From Limnoglobus sp043780595 (GTDB taxonomy: Bacteria > Planctomycetota > Planctomycetia > Gemmatales > Gemmataceae), in contig JAYWCL010000180.1 in NCBI GenBank assembly GCA_043780595.1, positions 1-64,000 of the forward strand: a DNA stretch of 64,000 nucleotides. Reading direction: 5' to 3'. This document shows positions 17,774 through 27,176 of the stretch, one piece after another; the stretch's first letter is position 1; each line of letters opens with the position of its first letter. The notes beneath the pieces were generated by a model. The model worked only from the letters and a program-made list of their open reading frames with translations. It made no database searches and had not been told where the DNA came from. A program made the position numbers and the translations under genes.

Positions 17774-18787
17774 ATGAACCGACGTCAGTTTCTTGCTTCT
17801 TCCGTATTGCCGTTGGCGCTCGGTTGCTCGCGCCGCGAGGCGAAACCGGCGACGGGGCCGGTGGTGACCGCTTCCGACCGCGAGCGCATTCGCAGCGATG
17901 CGGAAGCGCGAGAGAAGCATTTGTTACTTCGTGAAACGTGTCGCGTGCCATCGAGTGCGGTACGAACCACGCCGAAGCCGGGCGTCGATTTGTTGAAGGA
18001 ACTGCCCGAATTGAAGGTGTTGTTGCGTATGACGCAGCGATTGCATCCGCGTTTCGGCGACGAACCGAAGCCGGATCGCACGAAGCTCGGCGGGCAGTTT
18101 CTTTGGCCGTCCACCGAAGCGTGGCCCGATTGCCCGACATATCGCATCCCGCTCGTTCCCGTGTTGCAACTGCGAATCGAAGACGCACCCGCCGCATTCG
18201 CGTTCCGCCCCGGCACCGATTTGCTGCAACTGCTCTGGTCGCCGCGCGACCCCGTGAACGGCGTGATTTCGTCGCGCGTTATGTGGCGGAAAGCCTCATC
18301 GGTCGGTGCAGATTTGGCGGCACCGCCATCGTTGGAACACGCTTACATGGGCTATGTGCCGGTGCCATGTGCGATCTTCCCGGAGCGCGTGATGGAGTTC
18401 CCGCCACTCGCGATCATGCCGCAACAGATGCGCGAAACGATCCAACTCGGCAAGCCGATCGCGCCCGACGATTACACGAATTTTCTGTCTTCGTCACCTG
18501 GCACAAAAGTCGGCGGTTGGCAACGCTACGCCGCCGACGGCACCGGTTGCCCCACCTGCAAACACCCGATGGACTTCCTGCTCGCGATCGACTCCGACGA
18601 ATGGCAACCGCCCACCGCGAAGCGCTGGAAGCCAACCGAAGACCCCGACACCGAAGGCCATCGCCGCGCCGCCGGGTTGACGTTCGCGAAGCCCAACGCC
18701 ACCGTGCAAGTCTACATCTGCCGCCGCTGCGAAGCGATGCCGACAACGGCAATACTCTGTCGCGAGCCTGGGTTGTCAGCCACATGA
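17774..18787 (+). CDS. Secreted lipoprotein with DUF1963-like domain
   Basis: A 337-residue protein. MNRRQFLASSVLPLALGC combines a twin-arginine-like start with a lipobox (Cys18). The body has LGGQFLWPSTEAWPDC, VPVLQLRIED and a late GCPTCKHPMDFLLAIDSDEW, matching the layout of the DUF1963 (YwqG-like) family, which has no settled biochemical role. CxxC pairs near the end (CPTC and CRRC) could bind a metal. It follows lpdA closely, but a functional link is not obvious. Confidence 0.7.
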   Translation: MNRRQFLASSVLPLALGCSRREAKPATGPVVTASDRERIRSDAEAREKHLLLRETCRVPSSAVRTTPKPGVDLLKELPELKVLLRMTQRLHPRFGDEPKPDRTKLGGQFLWPSTEAWPDCPTYRIPLVPVLQLRIEDAPAAFAFRPGTDLLQLLWSPRDPVNGVISSRVMWRKASSVGADLAAPPSLEHAYMGYVPVPCAIFPERVMEFPPLAIMPQQMRETIQLGKPIAPDDYTNFLSSSPGTKVGGWQRYAADGTGCPTCKHPMDFLLAIDSDEWQPPTAKRWKPTEDPDTEGHRRAAGLTFAKPNATVQVYICRRCEAMPTTAILCREPGLSAT

Positions 18788-19030
18788 TTCTACCTGCATC
18801 CGTAGCCTATCTACTCATCCGACGATTCGCGTCACTCGATGCTTCCGCACGGCACGTTGCAACCCTGCCATTTCTATAAACCATCGCGTGCGGACCGTTG
18901 CGAACGGTATCTCGATGCCCGACGCCAACGTGCGGTCGTCTGTCGTTGAGTCGGTTGCATCGTTCGGTTTCAACCGGCGACGATTTGCGGTGTTGTATAT
19001 TGAGAAGATCATTTTCCGAGGCGATCTACG

Positions 19031-20656
19031 ATGTCTGCGTCGAATCGATATTTACTGAGTTTCGATAGCCGGACGGCACTTCACCGGTTTACCGATGTGC
19101 TCGTCATCGGGGCAGGGATTGCCGGATTGCGCGCCGCGTTGGAAATTTCCAGCACGACGGGCGTTCACGTCGTCACGAAAGATCGCATCACCGAAAGTAA
19201 TAGCTCGTACGCGCAGGGTGGCATCGCCAGCGTGCTTTCGCCAGAGGATAATTTCGCGAACCACGTCGATGACACCATGGTGGCAGGCGATGGACTTTGC
19301 GATCGTACCGTCGTCGAAACGGTCATTCGCGAGGCACCCGCCGAGATCGAAAAGCTCATCGAGTTCGGTACGAATTTCGACCAAGAGAACGGCCAACTCG
19401 CACTCACGCGCGAGGGTGGCCATAGCCACCGGCGTATCGTTCACGCGCTCGGCGATTCGACGGGCCACGAAGTCATGCGGGCGATCATCGCGAAGGCAAA
19501 GGCGGCGAAGAACGTCACGATGTGGGACGACACGTTCACGATCGACTTGCTCACGCACGAAGGCGCGTGCGTCGGTGCGGTCGTGTGGCGGCCGAACGTG
19601 GGTACGATTTTGCTCTGGGCGAAGCAGGTGATTATGGCATCGGGCGGTTGCGGGATGGTCTACCGCGAGACGACGAACCCACCCGTGGCGACCGGCGACG
19701 GCATGGCGATCGCTTATCGTGCGGGGGCGGCCCTCCGCGATATGGAGTTCATGCAGTTTCACCCGACGGTGCTGTACGTGGCCGGTTCCGCGCGTTACCT
19801 CGTCAGCGAAGCGGTGCGCGGCGAAGGGGCGTATTTGCGCGATATTAACGGCGTGCGGTTCATGCCGAACGAAGATCCGCGTGCCGAGTTGGCCCCGCGC
19901 GATATCGTATCGCGGGCGATCTTCCGCACGATGGAACGCACCCAACACCCGAACGTCTACCTCGATTTATCGCACCTCGAACGCAACCTCGTCCTCACGC
20001 GATTCCCCGGCATCAACAAGGTGTGTCGCGGGTTCGGGCTGGACATCACGAAGGATCGCATCCCCGTGCGGCCTGGGGCGCATTACATGATGGGTGGCGT
20101 CACGGTCGATGCCGAGGGACGGACGTCGTTGCCGAATTTATGGGCGGCGGGCGAAGTGACTTCGAGCGGGTTGCACGGCGCGAATCGACTCGCATCGAAC
20201 AGCCTCATCGAGGGGCTGGTGTACGGTGCGTCGTGCGGCCGCGGCGCGATGCGGGCATTGGAGGCAAACTCTCGCCCGCTGCAAGCGTTGCCGTTGCACT
20301 ACACCGTGCGCGACGACGACCCCGACGATCACCTCGATGTCGCCGACTTGACGAGTTCACTGCGTAGCCTAATGGTGCGCAAAATGGGCATCGTCCGGGA
20401 TCGCGCGCGGCTCGACGAGGCACGGCGCGATGTCGATTTCTGGTGCCGTTATGTGCTCGGTCGCGAGTTCGACAAACGCCAAGGATGGGAGTTGCAAAAC
20501 TTGCTCACCGTCGCGCGGCTGATGATCGATGCCGCCACGACGCGCGAGGAATCGCGCGGGACGCACTTCCGCAGCGACTTCCCCCAACGCGACGATAACG
20601 CCTGGGGCCACCGCCACGTCGAGAGCCAGCCGGCAATTATGCAAATCGAAGTGTAG
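19031..20656 (+). CDS. nadB: L-aspartate oxidase
   Basis: A 541-residue flavoprotein that oxidises L-aspartate to iminoaspartate, the first step of de novo NAD synthesis. It carries the FAD motif VIGAGIAGLRAA (about 25-36), SSYAQGGIASVL (about 58-69), HSHRRIVHALGDSTG (about 136-150) and GAHYMMGGVTVDAEGRT, all typical of NadB and the succinate dehydrogenase flavoprotein superfamily. A helical C-terminal domain of about 130 residues follows. nadA and nadC are not in the window. The 243 bases before it (18788-19030) show no gene. Confidence 0.92.
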   Translation: MSASNRYLLSFDSRTALHRFTDVLVIGAGIAGLRAALEISSTTGVHVVTKDRITESNSSYAQGGIASVLSPEDNFANHVDDTMVAGDGLCDRTVVETVIREAPAEIEKLIEFGTNFDQENGQLALTREGGHSHRRIVHALGDSTGHEVMRAIIAKAKAAKNVTMWDDTFTIDLLTHEGACVGAVVWRPNVGTILLWAKQVIMASGGCGMVYRETTNPPVATGDGMAIAYRAGAALRDMEFMQFHPTVLYVAGSARYLVSEAVRGEGAYLRDINGVRFMPNEDPRAELAPRDIVSRAIFRTMERTQHPNVYLDLSHLERNLVLTRFPGINKVCRGFGLDITKDRIPVRPGAHYMMGGVTVDAEGRTSLPNLWAAGEVTSSGLHGANRLASNSLIEGLVYGASCGRGAMRALEANSRPLQALPLHYTVRDDDPDDHLDVADLTSSLRSLMVRKMGIVRDRARLDEARRDVDFWCRYVLGREFDKRQGWELQNLLTVARLMIDAATTREESRGTHFRSDFPQRDDNAWGHRHVESQPAIMQIEV

Positions 20657-20659
20657 TGA

Positions 20660-20762
20660 GTCGATGCACCCGGTGCCGAGAAGACGCGCGAGAACCGTTT
20701 CACGGAAAGAACCTCATTGTGCGGGATTACCGATTCGAGTCGTTATGAGAAATGGAAATCGT
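20660..20762 (-). pseudogene. Duplicated 5' fragment of the LTxxQ gene at 22660
   Basis: On the minus strand this stretch reproduces, with scattered changes, the upstream region and first codons of the gene that starts at 23019: CGATTCGAGTCGTTATGAGA here versus CGATTCGAGTCATTATGAGA there, the same GAGGTTCTT ribosome site, and GTGAAACG as start, giving VKRFSRVFSAPG. The copy is truncated after about a dozen codons and runs into the nadB end. It also supplies the last codons of the glycosidase-like gene at 20727. Confidence 0.7.
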
Positions 20763-22442
20763 GCCACTCGTATTGGTGAACGTATAAAACCCATTGGCAC
20801 GTGCAGGATCATTTGCAAGCAACTGGAATGATCGAGGCTCACCGGCCGCTGCCGGCAACGGAATCGTTTGCAACTCCGCAGTAGTTGGCCATGCGGAGAA
20901 GAGCCTTCTCGGAGTGATTATCGCAACCGGATGTCGGCTATTATAATTGGGATTCCAGTAATTCCCATTCGGGTAAACGGGTGTGTGAGTTGTACCCGGT
21001 TGACCGGGTAAGAGTTTGCCGCCCGTATCGTAGAGGACTTTTTCATATCCCGCATACGAAAACGAACGAAATCCACCTCGCAATATTGCATTCGACGGCC
21101 ACACTTTTTTGTGCAGAATCCCTTCGGTCACAGTGATTACACGCGGTTGGTCCTCATAAGGCATCGACACGCCAAGGGACTTCGGGTTGCTCGTATTGAG
21201 CTTTATCGCCTGCGCAATCATGGTATGGCTGAACGTCGCAGAACCGTTCTGGTTGAAAAAGTACCAGTTTGGCTCGAATTGAATAATCGCAGCGGGATTC
21301 GCAGGATTCTGCGCATCATTAACGAAGTCCACGAGGTAGGAATACGGCATGTATTCCGCTCGATACCATTCGACGGATTTATCTGTTGTCGGCTCCGACG
21401 CGCCGGTCATCCACGACTGGACGCTAAGACCGACCCCGCGTACTCCGGGGTGAGTGACTAAAGTTCTCCAGGGAGTGAGAGGCCCACTCGCTTTTGTCGG
21501 GAATAAGCGTATCGTGTTTGAGCCTTCATTTGTTGCATAAGTCGTCAAGATAACTCCCGGATATGTTGCGGCCAGGTAAATCGCGGTGTTTCGTGTTTCT
21601 GCAAGTACATCGCGAGTAAGTGTAGGTATAAATAACAGGTTTTCAGGGCGATCTGCCGGATTGAGATTCGGACGATTCACAACAACAGGATCCGGATCGG
21701 GAGGATAACGGGTATTGTCCCATGCAATACTATTATACTGAACAAAAAGTCCATTCTGTTTGGCAATACTCGTAAAACGCGAGAACCGAGCCCTCGCGTT
21801 CTCGTAGCCCCAACCTAAATTTTTATACTGCTGAATAATCCATTCCGGTTCCATCATCCGAAAGCCAACCATACCACTGCCTTGCCCATTTTGATCCACG
21901 AGTTTTGGATAGCGAGTCAGATAGTACTGGATCATCATTGGGTCGGTTGTATTGCTGCCAATGTCGTCCGATAATGGCATGCCAGTATGTGCAGAAGCCG
22001 CTTCGTTGACCGGGATTTTTTTCCGATTACTATCCAGCAATGGTTTGCCATCAACGCCCAGCTCAACGACAGTTCCACAAAGCGACCAAGGCAGGCTTTC
22101 GGATGCAATCACGCTCAAAATAAACGGGACATTCCGACTGGTCAGTCGATCGAGCAAGTATATGACTTTATCCTTGTTTTTATTTTGAGGATTGATCACA
22201 GGATATGCAGGATAACCAGTGGTGTGGTAAATTTTCAGGACATCGATCATCCGCTCGATTGCGGCGTTGCCGCCCGGTGCGTGAATCGGCTTCTCTGGCT
22301 CTGCCCTGGCGACGAGTTCGTTCGACCGACCTTGTGCCACGCTGAAAGCAAGAATTGGCTTGGCTGCCGCCGCATTATTTGCGACCGCCATCGCGAATAG
22401 GAGCGACAGACAAAGTCGCAACAGGAAATGGAAACGCGACAT
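20727..22442 (-). CDS. Secreted glycosidase-like protein of unknown specificity
   Basis: A 571-residue secreted protein with a signal peptide (about residues 1-27, ending AAAA). The body reads like a TIM-barrel glycoside hydrolase-like domain: YLLDRLTSRNVPFILSVIAS (about 93-112), GFRMMEPEWI, YLAATYPGVILTTYATNEGS and SWMTGASEP, with acidic residues at strand ends. I cannot place it in a named GH family. The last codons (ISISHNDSNR) are formed by a duplicated piece of the neighbouring gene's upstream region, so the native C-terminus may be lost. Base use is AT-richer than its neighbours, which suggests transfer. Confidence 0.7.
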   Translation of the reverse strand: MSRFHFLLRLCLSLLFAMAVANNAAAAKPILAFSVAQGRSNELVARAEPEKPIHAPGGNAAIERMIDVLKIYHTTGYPAYPVINPQNKNKDKVIYLLDRLTSRNVPFILSVIASESLPWSLCGTVVELGVDGKPLLDSNRKKIPVNEAASAHTGMPLSDDIGSNTTDPMMIQYYLTRYPKLVDQNGQGSGMVGFRMMEPEWIIQQYKNLGWGYENARARFSRFTSIAKQNGLFVQYNSIAWDNTRYPPDPDPVVVNRPNLNPADRPENLLFIPTLTRDVLAETRNTAIYLAATYPGVILTTYATNEGSNTIRLFPTKASGPLTPWRTLVTHPGVRGVGLSVQSWMTGASEPTTDKSVEWYRAEYMPYSYLVDFVNDAQNPANPAAIIQFEPNWYFFNQNGSATFSHTMIAQAIKLNTSNPKSLGVSMPYEDQPRVITVTEGILHKKVWPSNAILRGGFRSFSYAGYEKVLYDTGGKLLPGQPGTTHTPVYPNGNYWNPNYNSRHPVAIITPRRLFSAWPTTAELQTIPLPAAAGEPRSFQLLANDPARANGFYTFTNTSGTISISHNDSNR

Positions 22443-22659
22443 ACGTTTGTCTCCAATACTGTAATAGTAGAATTCCGCGAAATGGAATTCGCTTCCTTCA
22501 TAGTTTACGCATGTCTCCGACGTGGCGCAGCGGTATTGTTGAAATTGTTACAAATCGTTTCCAGTTCTCTTTGGTGGATCGAAAAACAGTAACCGCAGTG
22601 AACGCAAAGTACGCCCACTGCGGTTAAAGATTCTGCATCGTTTTCCATTGCGAATCGGG

Positions 22660-23019
22660 CTACTTTTCGCCCTTTTCGACGGGTGGGCGTTCGGGGCGGT
22701 TGCCGCGACCGGGACCGCGTTCGCGCATTTCCTTCAACATTTTCTTTTGATCGTCGGTGAGCAATTTATCGAGCTTCGCGTCGAGGTCTTTCTGTAACGC
22801 ATCGAGTTGCTTCTTCTGATCGTCGGTCAGCTTCAGCTGTTCTTGCACGAACTGGGGCAGAATCTGTCCGGGCATTGGCGGTCCGCCTCGTGGACCTCTC
22901 TCACCCTTTTCGCCCCCTTTGTCGCCACCCTTACCGGCAGGGGGTTGGGCCGACGTGTCGAAGGCCACGATGGCCAAGCCGAGTGCCGAGAACAACAAGA
23001 CGCGCGAGAAACGTTTCAC
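22660..23019 (-). CDS. Small secreted LTxxQ-type protein
   Basis: A 119-residue protein with a signal peptide (VKRFSRVLLFSALGLAIVAF). A glycine/lysine-rich stretch follows, then two LTDDQKK motifs about 25 residues apart, as in the Spy/CpxP-like LTxxQ family of periplasmic helical proteins. The tail is Arg/Pro-rich. The start is GTG 23019, because GAGG lies about eight bases upstream and the leader begins there; a longer frame to 23136 has no support. Its beginning is duplicated at 20660. Confidence 0.8.
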   Translation of the reverse strand: MKRFSRVLLFSALGLAIVAFDTSAQPPAGKGGDKGGEKGERGPRGGPPMPGQILPQFVQEQLKLTDDQKKQLDALQKDLDAKLDKLLTDDQKKMLKEMRERGPGRGNRPERPPVEKGEK

Positions 23020-23574
23020 GGGAAGAACCTCAGATGAGTGGGATTGACGATTCGAGTCATTATGAGAAACGGAAAGCGATCGCGTTGGAGACAGGACCGC
23101 CATTGATTTCTCAACGGGCACGTCCGCGTGGATCACCTATACGAATGCCGTCGGTCAACCCGGCGAAACGCGATCTGACGTAAGTCGAATTGGCATGTTT
23201 ACACGAAGTGACGCAAAACGGTCGCATATTGACGCAAAACGGTCGCATCCGGTCGCATTTCGGTCAATGTTGGTCGATTTTATGTCGGGTCCGGTCGATT
23301 TTCGACCAGTAGTTTCGGCTGATGTGTAATCGAGATCATCGACATAAACCACGACAGGTATGCAGGATACGGAAAATCGCCCGAAACCGATCGGCGATTT
23401 GCGATCGAAAACTGGCGTTTTGGGACAAAAAAACACCCCAAAAAACGGTTTTTGAGCCTCAGTATTTCCGACTTACGTCGATTCTGGCGAGTGAAAACGG
23501 TAGCCAAGTTTGAACCGTGCCTATTTTCGGCTACAACAGCAACGATGCGTCTGCCTCTCTCCGAAGGAGTTCCC
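23020..23574. other. Intergenic stretch with repeat C
   Basis: Element C occupies 23171-23487. The remainder holds the promoter of the minus-strand LTxxQ gene (23020-23170) and the leader of the esterase gene. AAGGAG near 23568 is the esterase ribosome site. Frames reading through C are repeat artefacts. Confidence 0.6.
23171..23487 (-). repeat. Dispersed TIR element, copy C
   Basis: About 317 bp. The ends are TGACGTAAGTCGAATT and CCGACTTACGTCGATT. This copy contains both forms of the 21-bp unit: GACGCAAAACGGTCGCATATT in tandem near 23209-23260, and GGTCGATTTTATGTCGGGTCC further in (about 23270-23310). That links the arrays of copy A to those of B and D as variants of one ancestral unit. It also has the conserved ACACCCCAAAAAACGG and CGACATAAACCACGAC blocks. 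Confidence 0.8.
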
Positions 23575-24459
23575 ATGCGACGACTTTTCGCCGTGGCTGC
23601 GATGTTAGCGTTCGGCCCATTTGCGTCGGCAGCCGAACCGATTACGCTCGATCTGTGGCCCGCGAAGGTGCCGGGCGAGATTAAGGAACTGCCACCCGAA
23701 GGACTCATGGAAGCCAAGCCCGGCCAGATTACCGTGGCACGGCTGGCGAATGTCTCGAAGCCGCAGATTAGCGTGTATCGTGCGGAAAAGCCAAACGGCG
23801 CGTGCGTCGTCGTGGCCCCCGGCGGCGGTTACAGCATATTGGCGATCGAACACGAAGGCACCGATGTCGCCTCGTGGCTGAACTCGCAAGGCGTTACGGC
23901 TGTCGTGTTGAAGTACCGCGTGCCGAAACGCGAGAAGCAATCGCCGGAGAATCTGGCGATGTTGCAAGATGCCCAGCGAGCGATTGGCCTCGTGCGGTCC
24001 CATGCGAAGGAGTGGGGCATCGATGCGAACCGCGTCGGTATGCTCGGCTTCTCGGCGGGCGGCCACCTGACGGCAACGCTGTGTACGAATTACACGAAGC
24101 GACTTTACGACGCCATCGATGAAGCGGATACGCTTTCGTGCAAGCCCGATTTCGGCGTACTGGTGTACCCCGGCGGGCTGGTCGAGAAAGACTCGGTGAC
24201 GCTGAAAGCCGAGATTGCGGTCGATAAGAACACGCCACCCGTATTCTTCGCACACGCCAGCGACGACCCGGTTTCGAGCGAGAACAGCATCGGGATGTAC
24301 CGGGCGCTGAAGTCGGCGGGCGTGCCGGCGGAACTGCACTTGTACGCGAGTGGCGGACACGGTTTCGGGCTGCGAACGGGCAAAGGACCAGCGAGCGATT
24401 GGCCGAAGCGATGTGCCGAGTGGATGACCGCACGCGGCTATTTATCGAAAAAGTCGTAA
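23575..24459 (+). CDS. Secreted alpha/beta-hydrolase (acetyl-xylan-esterase-like)
   Basis: A 294-residue protein with a signal peptide (MRRLFAVAAMLAFGPFASA). It has an alpha/beta-hydrolase fold: oxyanion motif APGGGYSILA (about 81-90), nucleophile elbow GFSAGGH with Ser160, acid Asp230 in HASDDPVSSENS and His261 in GGHGFGL. This set is typical of BD-FAE/acetyl esterase-like enzymes that remove acyl groups from plant polysaccharides. ATG 23575 has AAGGAG upstream and starts at the leader. It stands alone, just after repeat C. Confidence 0.85.
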   Translation: MRRLFAVAAMLAFGPFASAAEPITLDLWPAKVPGEIKELPPEGLMEAKPGQITVARLANVSKPQISVYRAEKPNGACVVVAPGGGYSILAIEHEGTDVASWLNSQGVTAVVLKYRVPKREKQSPENLAMLQDAQRAIGLVRSHAKEWGIDANRVGMLGFSAGGHLTATLCTNYTKRLYDAIDEADTLSCKPDFGVLVYPGGLVEKDSVTLKAEIAVDKNTPPVFFAHASDDPVSSENSIGMYRALKSAGVPAELHLYASGGHGFGLRTGKGPASDWPKRCAEWMTARGYLSKKS

Positions 24460-24619
24460 GCTCACGACGAGATTTACCGACAGAATGCGAAAAATCAATC
24501 GAGTGGACATGACTCTCGACCGATCTCTATGCATAACTTGTCTGTAATGATCGCGACGCGATTACCATTACTAAAGTCGAGAGTGTTCTCGGACGGCGGA
24601 TATTCAAGGAGTGGTTGAC

Positions 24620-24925
24620 ATGGCTCATATTGTGACGGCGAACTGCAACGATTGTAAGTACACCGATTGCTGCGTCGTCTGTCCGGTCGAATGTTTCTAC
24701 CAAGACGAAATGATGTTGTACATCGACCCAGACGACTGCATCGACTGCGAAGCGTGCGTGCCCGAGTGCCCCGTCGAAGCGATCTTCGGCGAAGCGAACA
24801 TGCCCGCGCAGTGGTTGAGCTACACCGAACTGAACAAGCAAAAGTGCATCACGCTCAAGGCGGGCGATGGCCACATCACCGAGAAGAGCGACCCGCGCGA
24901 AGGCCCCGATTGCAAGAAGAAGTAA
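24620..24925 (+). CDS. fdxA: Ferredoxin, 7Fe or 2[4Fe-4S] type
   Basis: A 101-residue ferredoxin. Two cysteine clusters are present: CNDCKYTDCCVVCPVECF near residue 9 and CIDCEACVPECPVEAI near residue 39. The first cluster has the spacing of FdxA proteins, which hold one [3Fe-4S] and one [4Fe-4S] centre. It transfers electrons at low potential in the cytoplasm. ATG 24620 is chosen because AAGGAG lies at the right distance; GTG 24611 would add three residues. Confidence 0.88.
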   Translation: MAHIVTANCNDCKYTDCCVVCPVECFYQDEMMLYIDPDDCIDCEACVPECPVEAIFGEANMPAQWLSYTELNKQKCITLKAGDGHITEKSDPREGPDCKKK

Positions 24926-25025
24926 GCGAAACTGCACGCGATTCCGTACGGGGTTTGGGGTTCGGTTAGGCGACACGCCTACCATGACCTCAGACCCCGC
25001 GTGCGTTGTGTTTCCGAGGTTTTTC

Positions 25026-26054
25026 ATGACCGGCATCTTGCTCATTCCACTCGGCACACCCGATGCGCCGACCGGTCGCGCCCTGCGACCTTACCTGCGT
25101 CAGTTCCTGTTCGACCCGCGCGTCGTCGAAACAAAACCGTACACCCGCAGTTACCTCCTGCCCGGCAAAACCCCCGCGCCGCGGAAAAGCCCACCGGCGT
25201 GGCTGTGGTCGATCCTCATGAATGGCATCATCTTGCCGTTCCGCTCGCCGTCGTCCGCGAAAAAGTACGCGCGCATCTGGGACGAAGCGACCGGCTCGCC
25301 GCTCATGCACCACTCGATTCAGCAATCCGAACTGCTCCAGCAGCGCTTCCCGAACAATCCCGTGCGGTTCGGCATGATAGTCGGCAATCCGTCGGTCGAA
25401 TCCGTCGTGACCGACATGCTCGCGAAAGGCGTCGATCGCATCGTGGCGATCCCGATGTTCCCGCAATACTCGTCGACCACCACCGCGAGCGCCACCGATG
25501 CCTTGTTCAAAGTCATGTTGAAACTCCGGATCGTGCCCGCCGTGCGGTTCTCGCCACCGTATTACGAACACCCGACGTATATCCGTGCGCTCGCGCAGAA
25601 CATCCAGGACGACATCGCAAAGCTCGATTGGGAGCCGGAGCATTTCGTGTTCAGCTTCCACGGCATCCCGCAAAAGTACGCCCAGCGCGGCGACCCGTAT
25701 GCTACGCACTGCGTCCACACCACGCAGGCGCTGGTTGCAAAGCTCGGTTGGAGCCGCGACCGCTGGACGCGCACGTTCCAGTCGCGGTTCGGTCGCGACC
25801 CGTGGCTGAAGCCGTACACCGACGATGTCCTCGAAGAGCTTGCGAAGAAGGGCGTCCGCCGCGTCGCCGTGTCGTTGCCCGGCTTTACCGCCGACTGCCT
25901 CGAAACCATCGATGAAATCGGCCACGAATCGGAGGAAGTGTTCCACAAAGCGGGCGGCGAGAAACTGCGAGCCATGCCGTGCCTGAACGAGCACCCGATC
26001 TGGATCGACGCGCTCGAAGCGATCGCCCGCGAAGAAGGCCACGGCTGGCTGTAG
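25026..26054 (+). CDS. hemH: Ferrochelatase
   Basis: A 342-residue enzyme that inserts iron into porphyrin in heme synthesis. LLIPLGTPDAPTG (about 5-17) is the conserved start, SFHGIPQKY carries the metal-binding His212, FQSRFGRDPW follows, and SLPGFTADCLETIDEI holds the conserved acidic residues. The spacing and length fit HemH. ATG 25026 has GAGG five bases upstream; an earlier frame has no support. No other hem gene is adjacent; the ferredoxin upstream is about 100 bases away. Confidence 0.92.
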   Translation: MTGILLIPLGTPDAPTGRALRPYLRQFLFDPRVVETKPYTRSYLLPGKTPAPRKSPPAWLWSILMNGIILPFRSPSSAKKYARIWDEATGSPLMHHSIQQSELLQQRFPNNPVRFGMIVGNPSVESVVTDMLAKGVDRIVAIPMFPQYSSTTTASATDALFKVMLKLRIVPAVRFSPPYYEHPTYIRALAQNIQDDIAKLDWEPEHFVFSFHGIPQKYAQRGDPYATHCVHTTQALVAKLGWSRDRWTRTFQSRFGRDPWLKPYTDDVLEELAKKGVRRVAVSLPGFTADCLETIDEIGHESEEVFHKAGGEKLRAMPCLNEHPIWIDALEAIAREEGHGWL

Positions 26055-26082
26055 GTATCGATTCTTGTCTCAGGCAGCAAAT

Positions 26083-26103
26083 CGGCGACGCGAATCGTCG
26101 CCG
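26083..26103. terminator. Hairpin between hemH and the DUF3500 gene
   Basis: CGGCGAC and GTCGCCG pair around a 7-base loop in the gap between two converging genes. There is no T-tract. Confidence 0.45.
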
Positions 26104-26147
26104 TTGGATTTGCGAGTGACCATACGCTGGGATTATAGGTTATAGGC

Positions 26148-27176
26148 TCATGCCACTCCGGCGATGTTCACGTAGGTGTGAACGTGTGGCAGTACGCGGA
26201 AGTTCCAGATGAAGCCGGGGCCTTCGAGCCGCCAGAAGTGCCACTGGATCGCATCGCCCGCTTCCTCGTAGTAGAATGCGAGGTGGATTTTCTCCATGCC
26301 GCCATTCTTCTTGAGCAGGTCCATCACCTCGTCGGCGTCTTCCTTGCGGAACGGCGACAGTAGCTCGCGCATCACCGATTCGACGAGTGCCCGCTGATCC
26401 TTCGACAACTCCTGAATGCTGAGGCCGGGGAACTTCATGCCGTTCTTGCGAAACTGCACCGACGGGGCCAGTTCGCCCGGCGTGCCATCGATCGACGCGG
26501 CCTTACGTTGCTTCTCGCTGAGCGCATTGAAGACACTCCAGACGGCTTGCGTTTGATAATAGAAGACGTTCTCTTTCGACGAGCCGTCCGGCGTGTGGCC
26601 GTAATACATCGGCCCGCCGAATGCCGCATCCGGTTCGGAATTCCCATCGCAACGCACCGTCAGGTGGTGCCCCGCGAACACGAGCGAAAATTTGTTCTTG
26701 TCGGTCGGCTCGCCGTAGATCGTCGCGCCGATTCCCGTGAACGAACCACTCGCGTCGAAGTTTCCGCCCCGGCTAAGGCGATGATAGCCTTCATCCCCGG
26801 CGGCGATGCTGCGGAAGATGCGGTCGAGGAGTTCTTGTTGCGGCTTCGTGTAGACGTCGCGGATTTTCTTGCCGATCGGCGCGTTGTACATGCCGAGACG
26901 GGTCGGGATGCCTTTCTTGATGGCATGATCCCAGGGGAACACGACGAGCGGTTTTTGCTCGGCGGACAGCGTCGCGAAGAGTTCGCGGACGAGGTCTTCG
27001 GCTGGCTTCACGACCGCCATCGGCTTGACGGTGTCCAGCGCCCTCGCGGCACCAGCGGCTCCGCCGATGGACAGTATCGCGGCGGCGTGACCAACGGTGC
27101 GAAAGAACGAGCGCCGATCGACCGGCGGCATCCCTTCGCATTCGGGGCATTCCCGCTGTGGTTCCATTCGGTTCAT
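26148..27176 (-). CDS. DUF3500 protein with twin-arginine leader
   Basis: A 342-residue protein. CPECEGMPPVDRRSFFRTVG then a hydrophobic run and AARA is a twin-arginine leader, so it is probably exported folded. The body fits DUF3500: GGPMYYGHTPDG, YYYEEAGDAIQWHFWRLEGP and HVHTYVNIAG-like endings, the last giving His-rich C-terminal sequence. The family has no established reaction. ATG 27176 has GGAGAT upstream; the frame extends to 27827 without support. It is divergent from the cytochrome gene at 27408. Confidence 0.8.
   Translation of the reverse strand: MNRMEPQRECPECEGMPPVDRRSFFRTVGHAAAILSIGGAAGAARALDTVKPMAVVKPAEDLVRELFATLSAEQKPLVVFPWDHAIKKGIPTRLGMYNAPIGKKIRDVYTKPQQELLDRIFRSIAAGDEGYHRLSRGGNFDASGSFTGIGATIYGEPTDKNKFSLVFAGHHLTVRCDGNSEPDAAFGGPMYYGHTPDGSSKENVFYYQTQAVWSVFNALSEKQRKAASIDGTPGELAPSVQFRKNGMKFPGLSIQELSKDQRALVESVMRELLSPFRKEDADEVMDLLKKNGGMEKIHLAFYYEEAGDAIQWHFWRLEGPGFIWNFRVLPHVHTYVNIAGVA

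Noticed and set aside
16323..18197. A 624-codon minus-strand frame opposite lpdA
   Set aside because: It is a shadow of a GC-rich gene; the plus-strand frame has complete E3 motifs.
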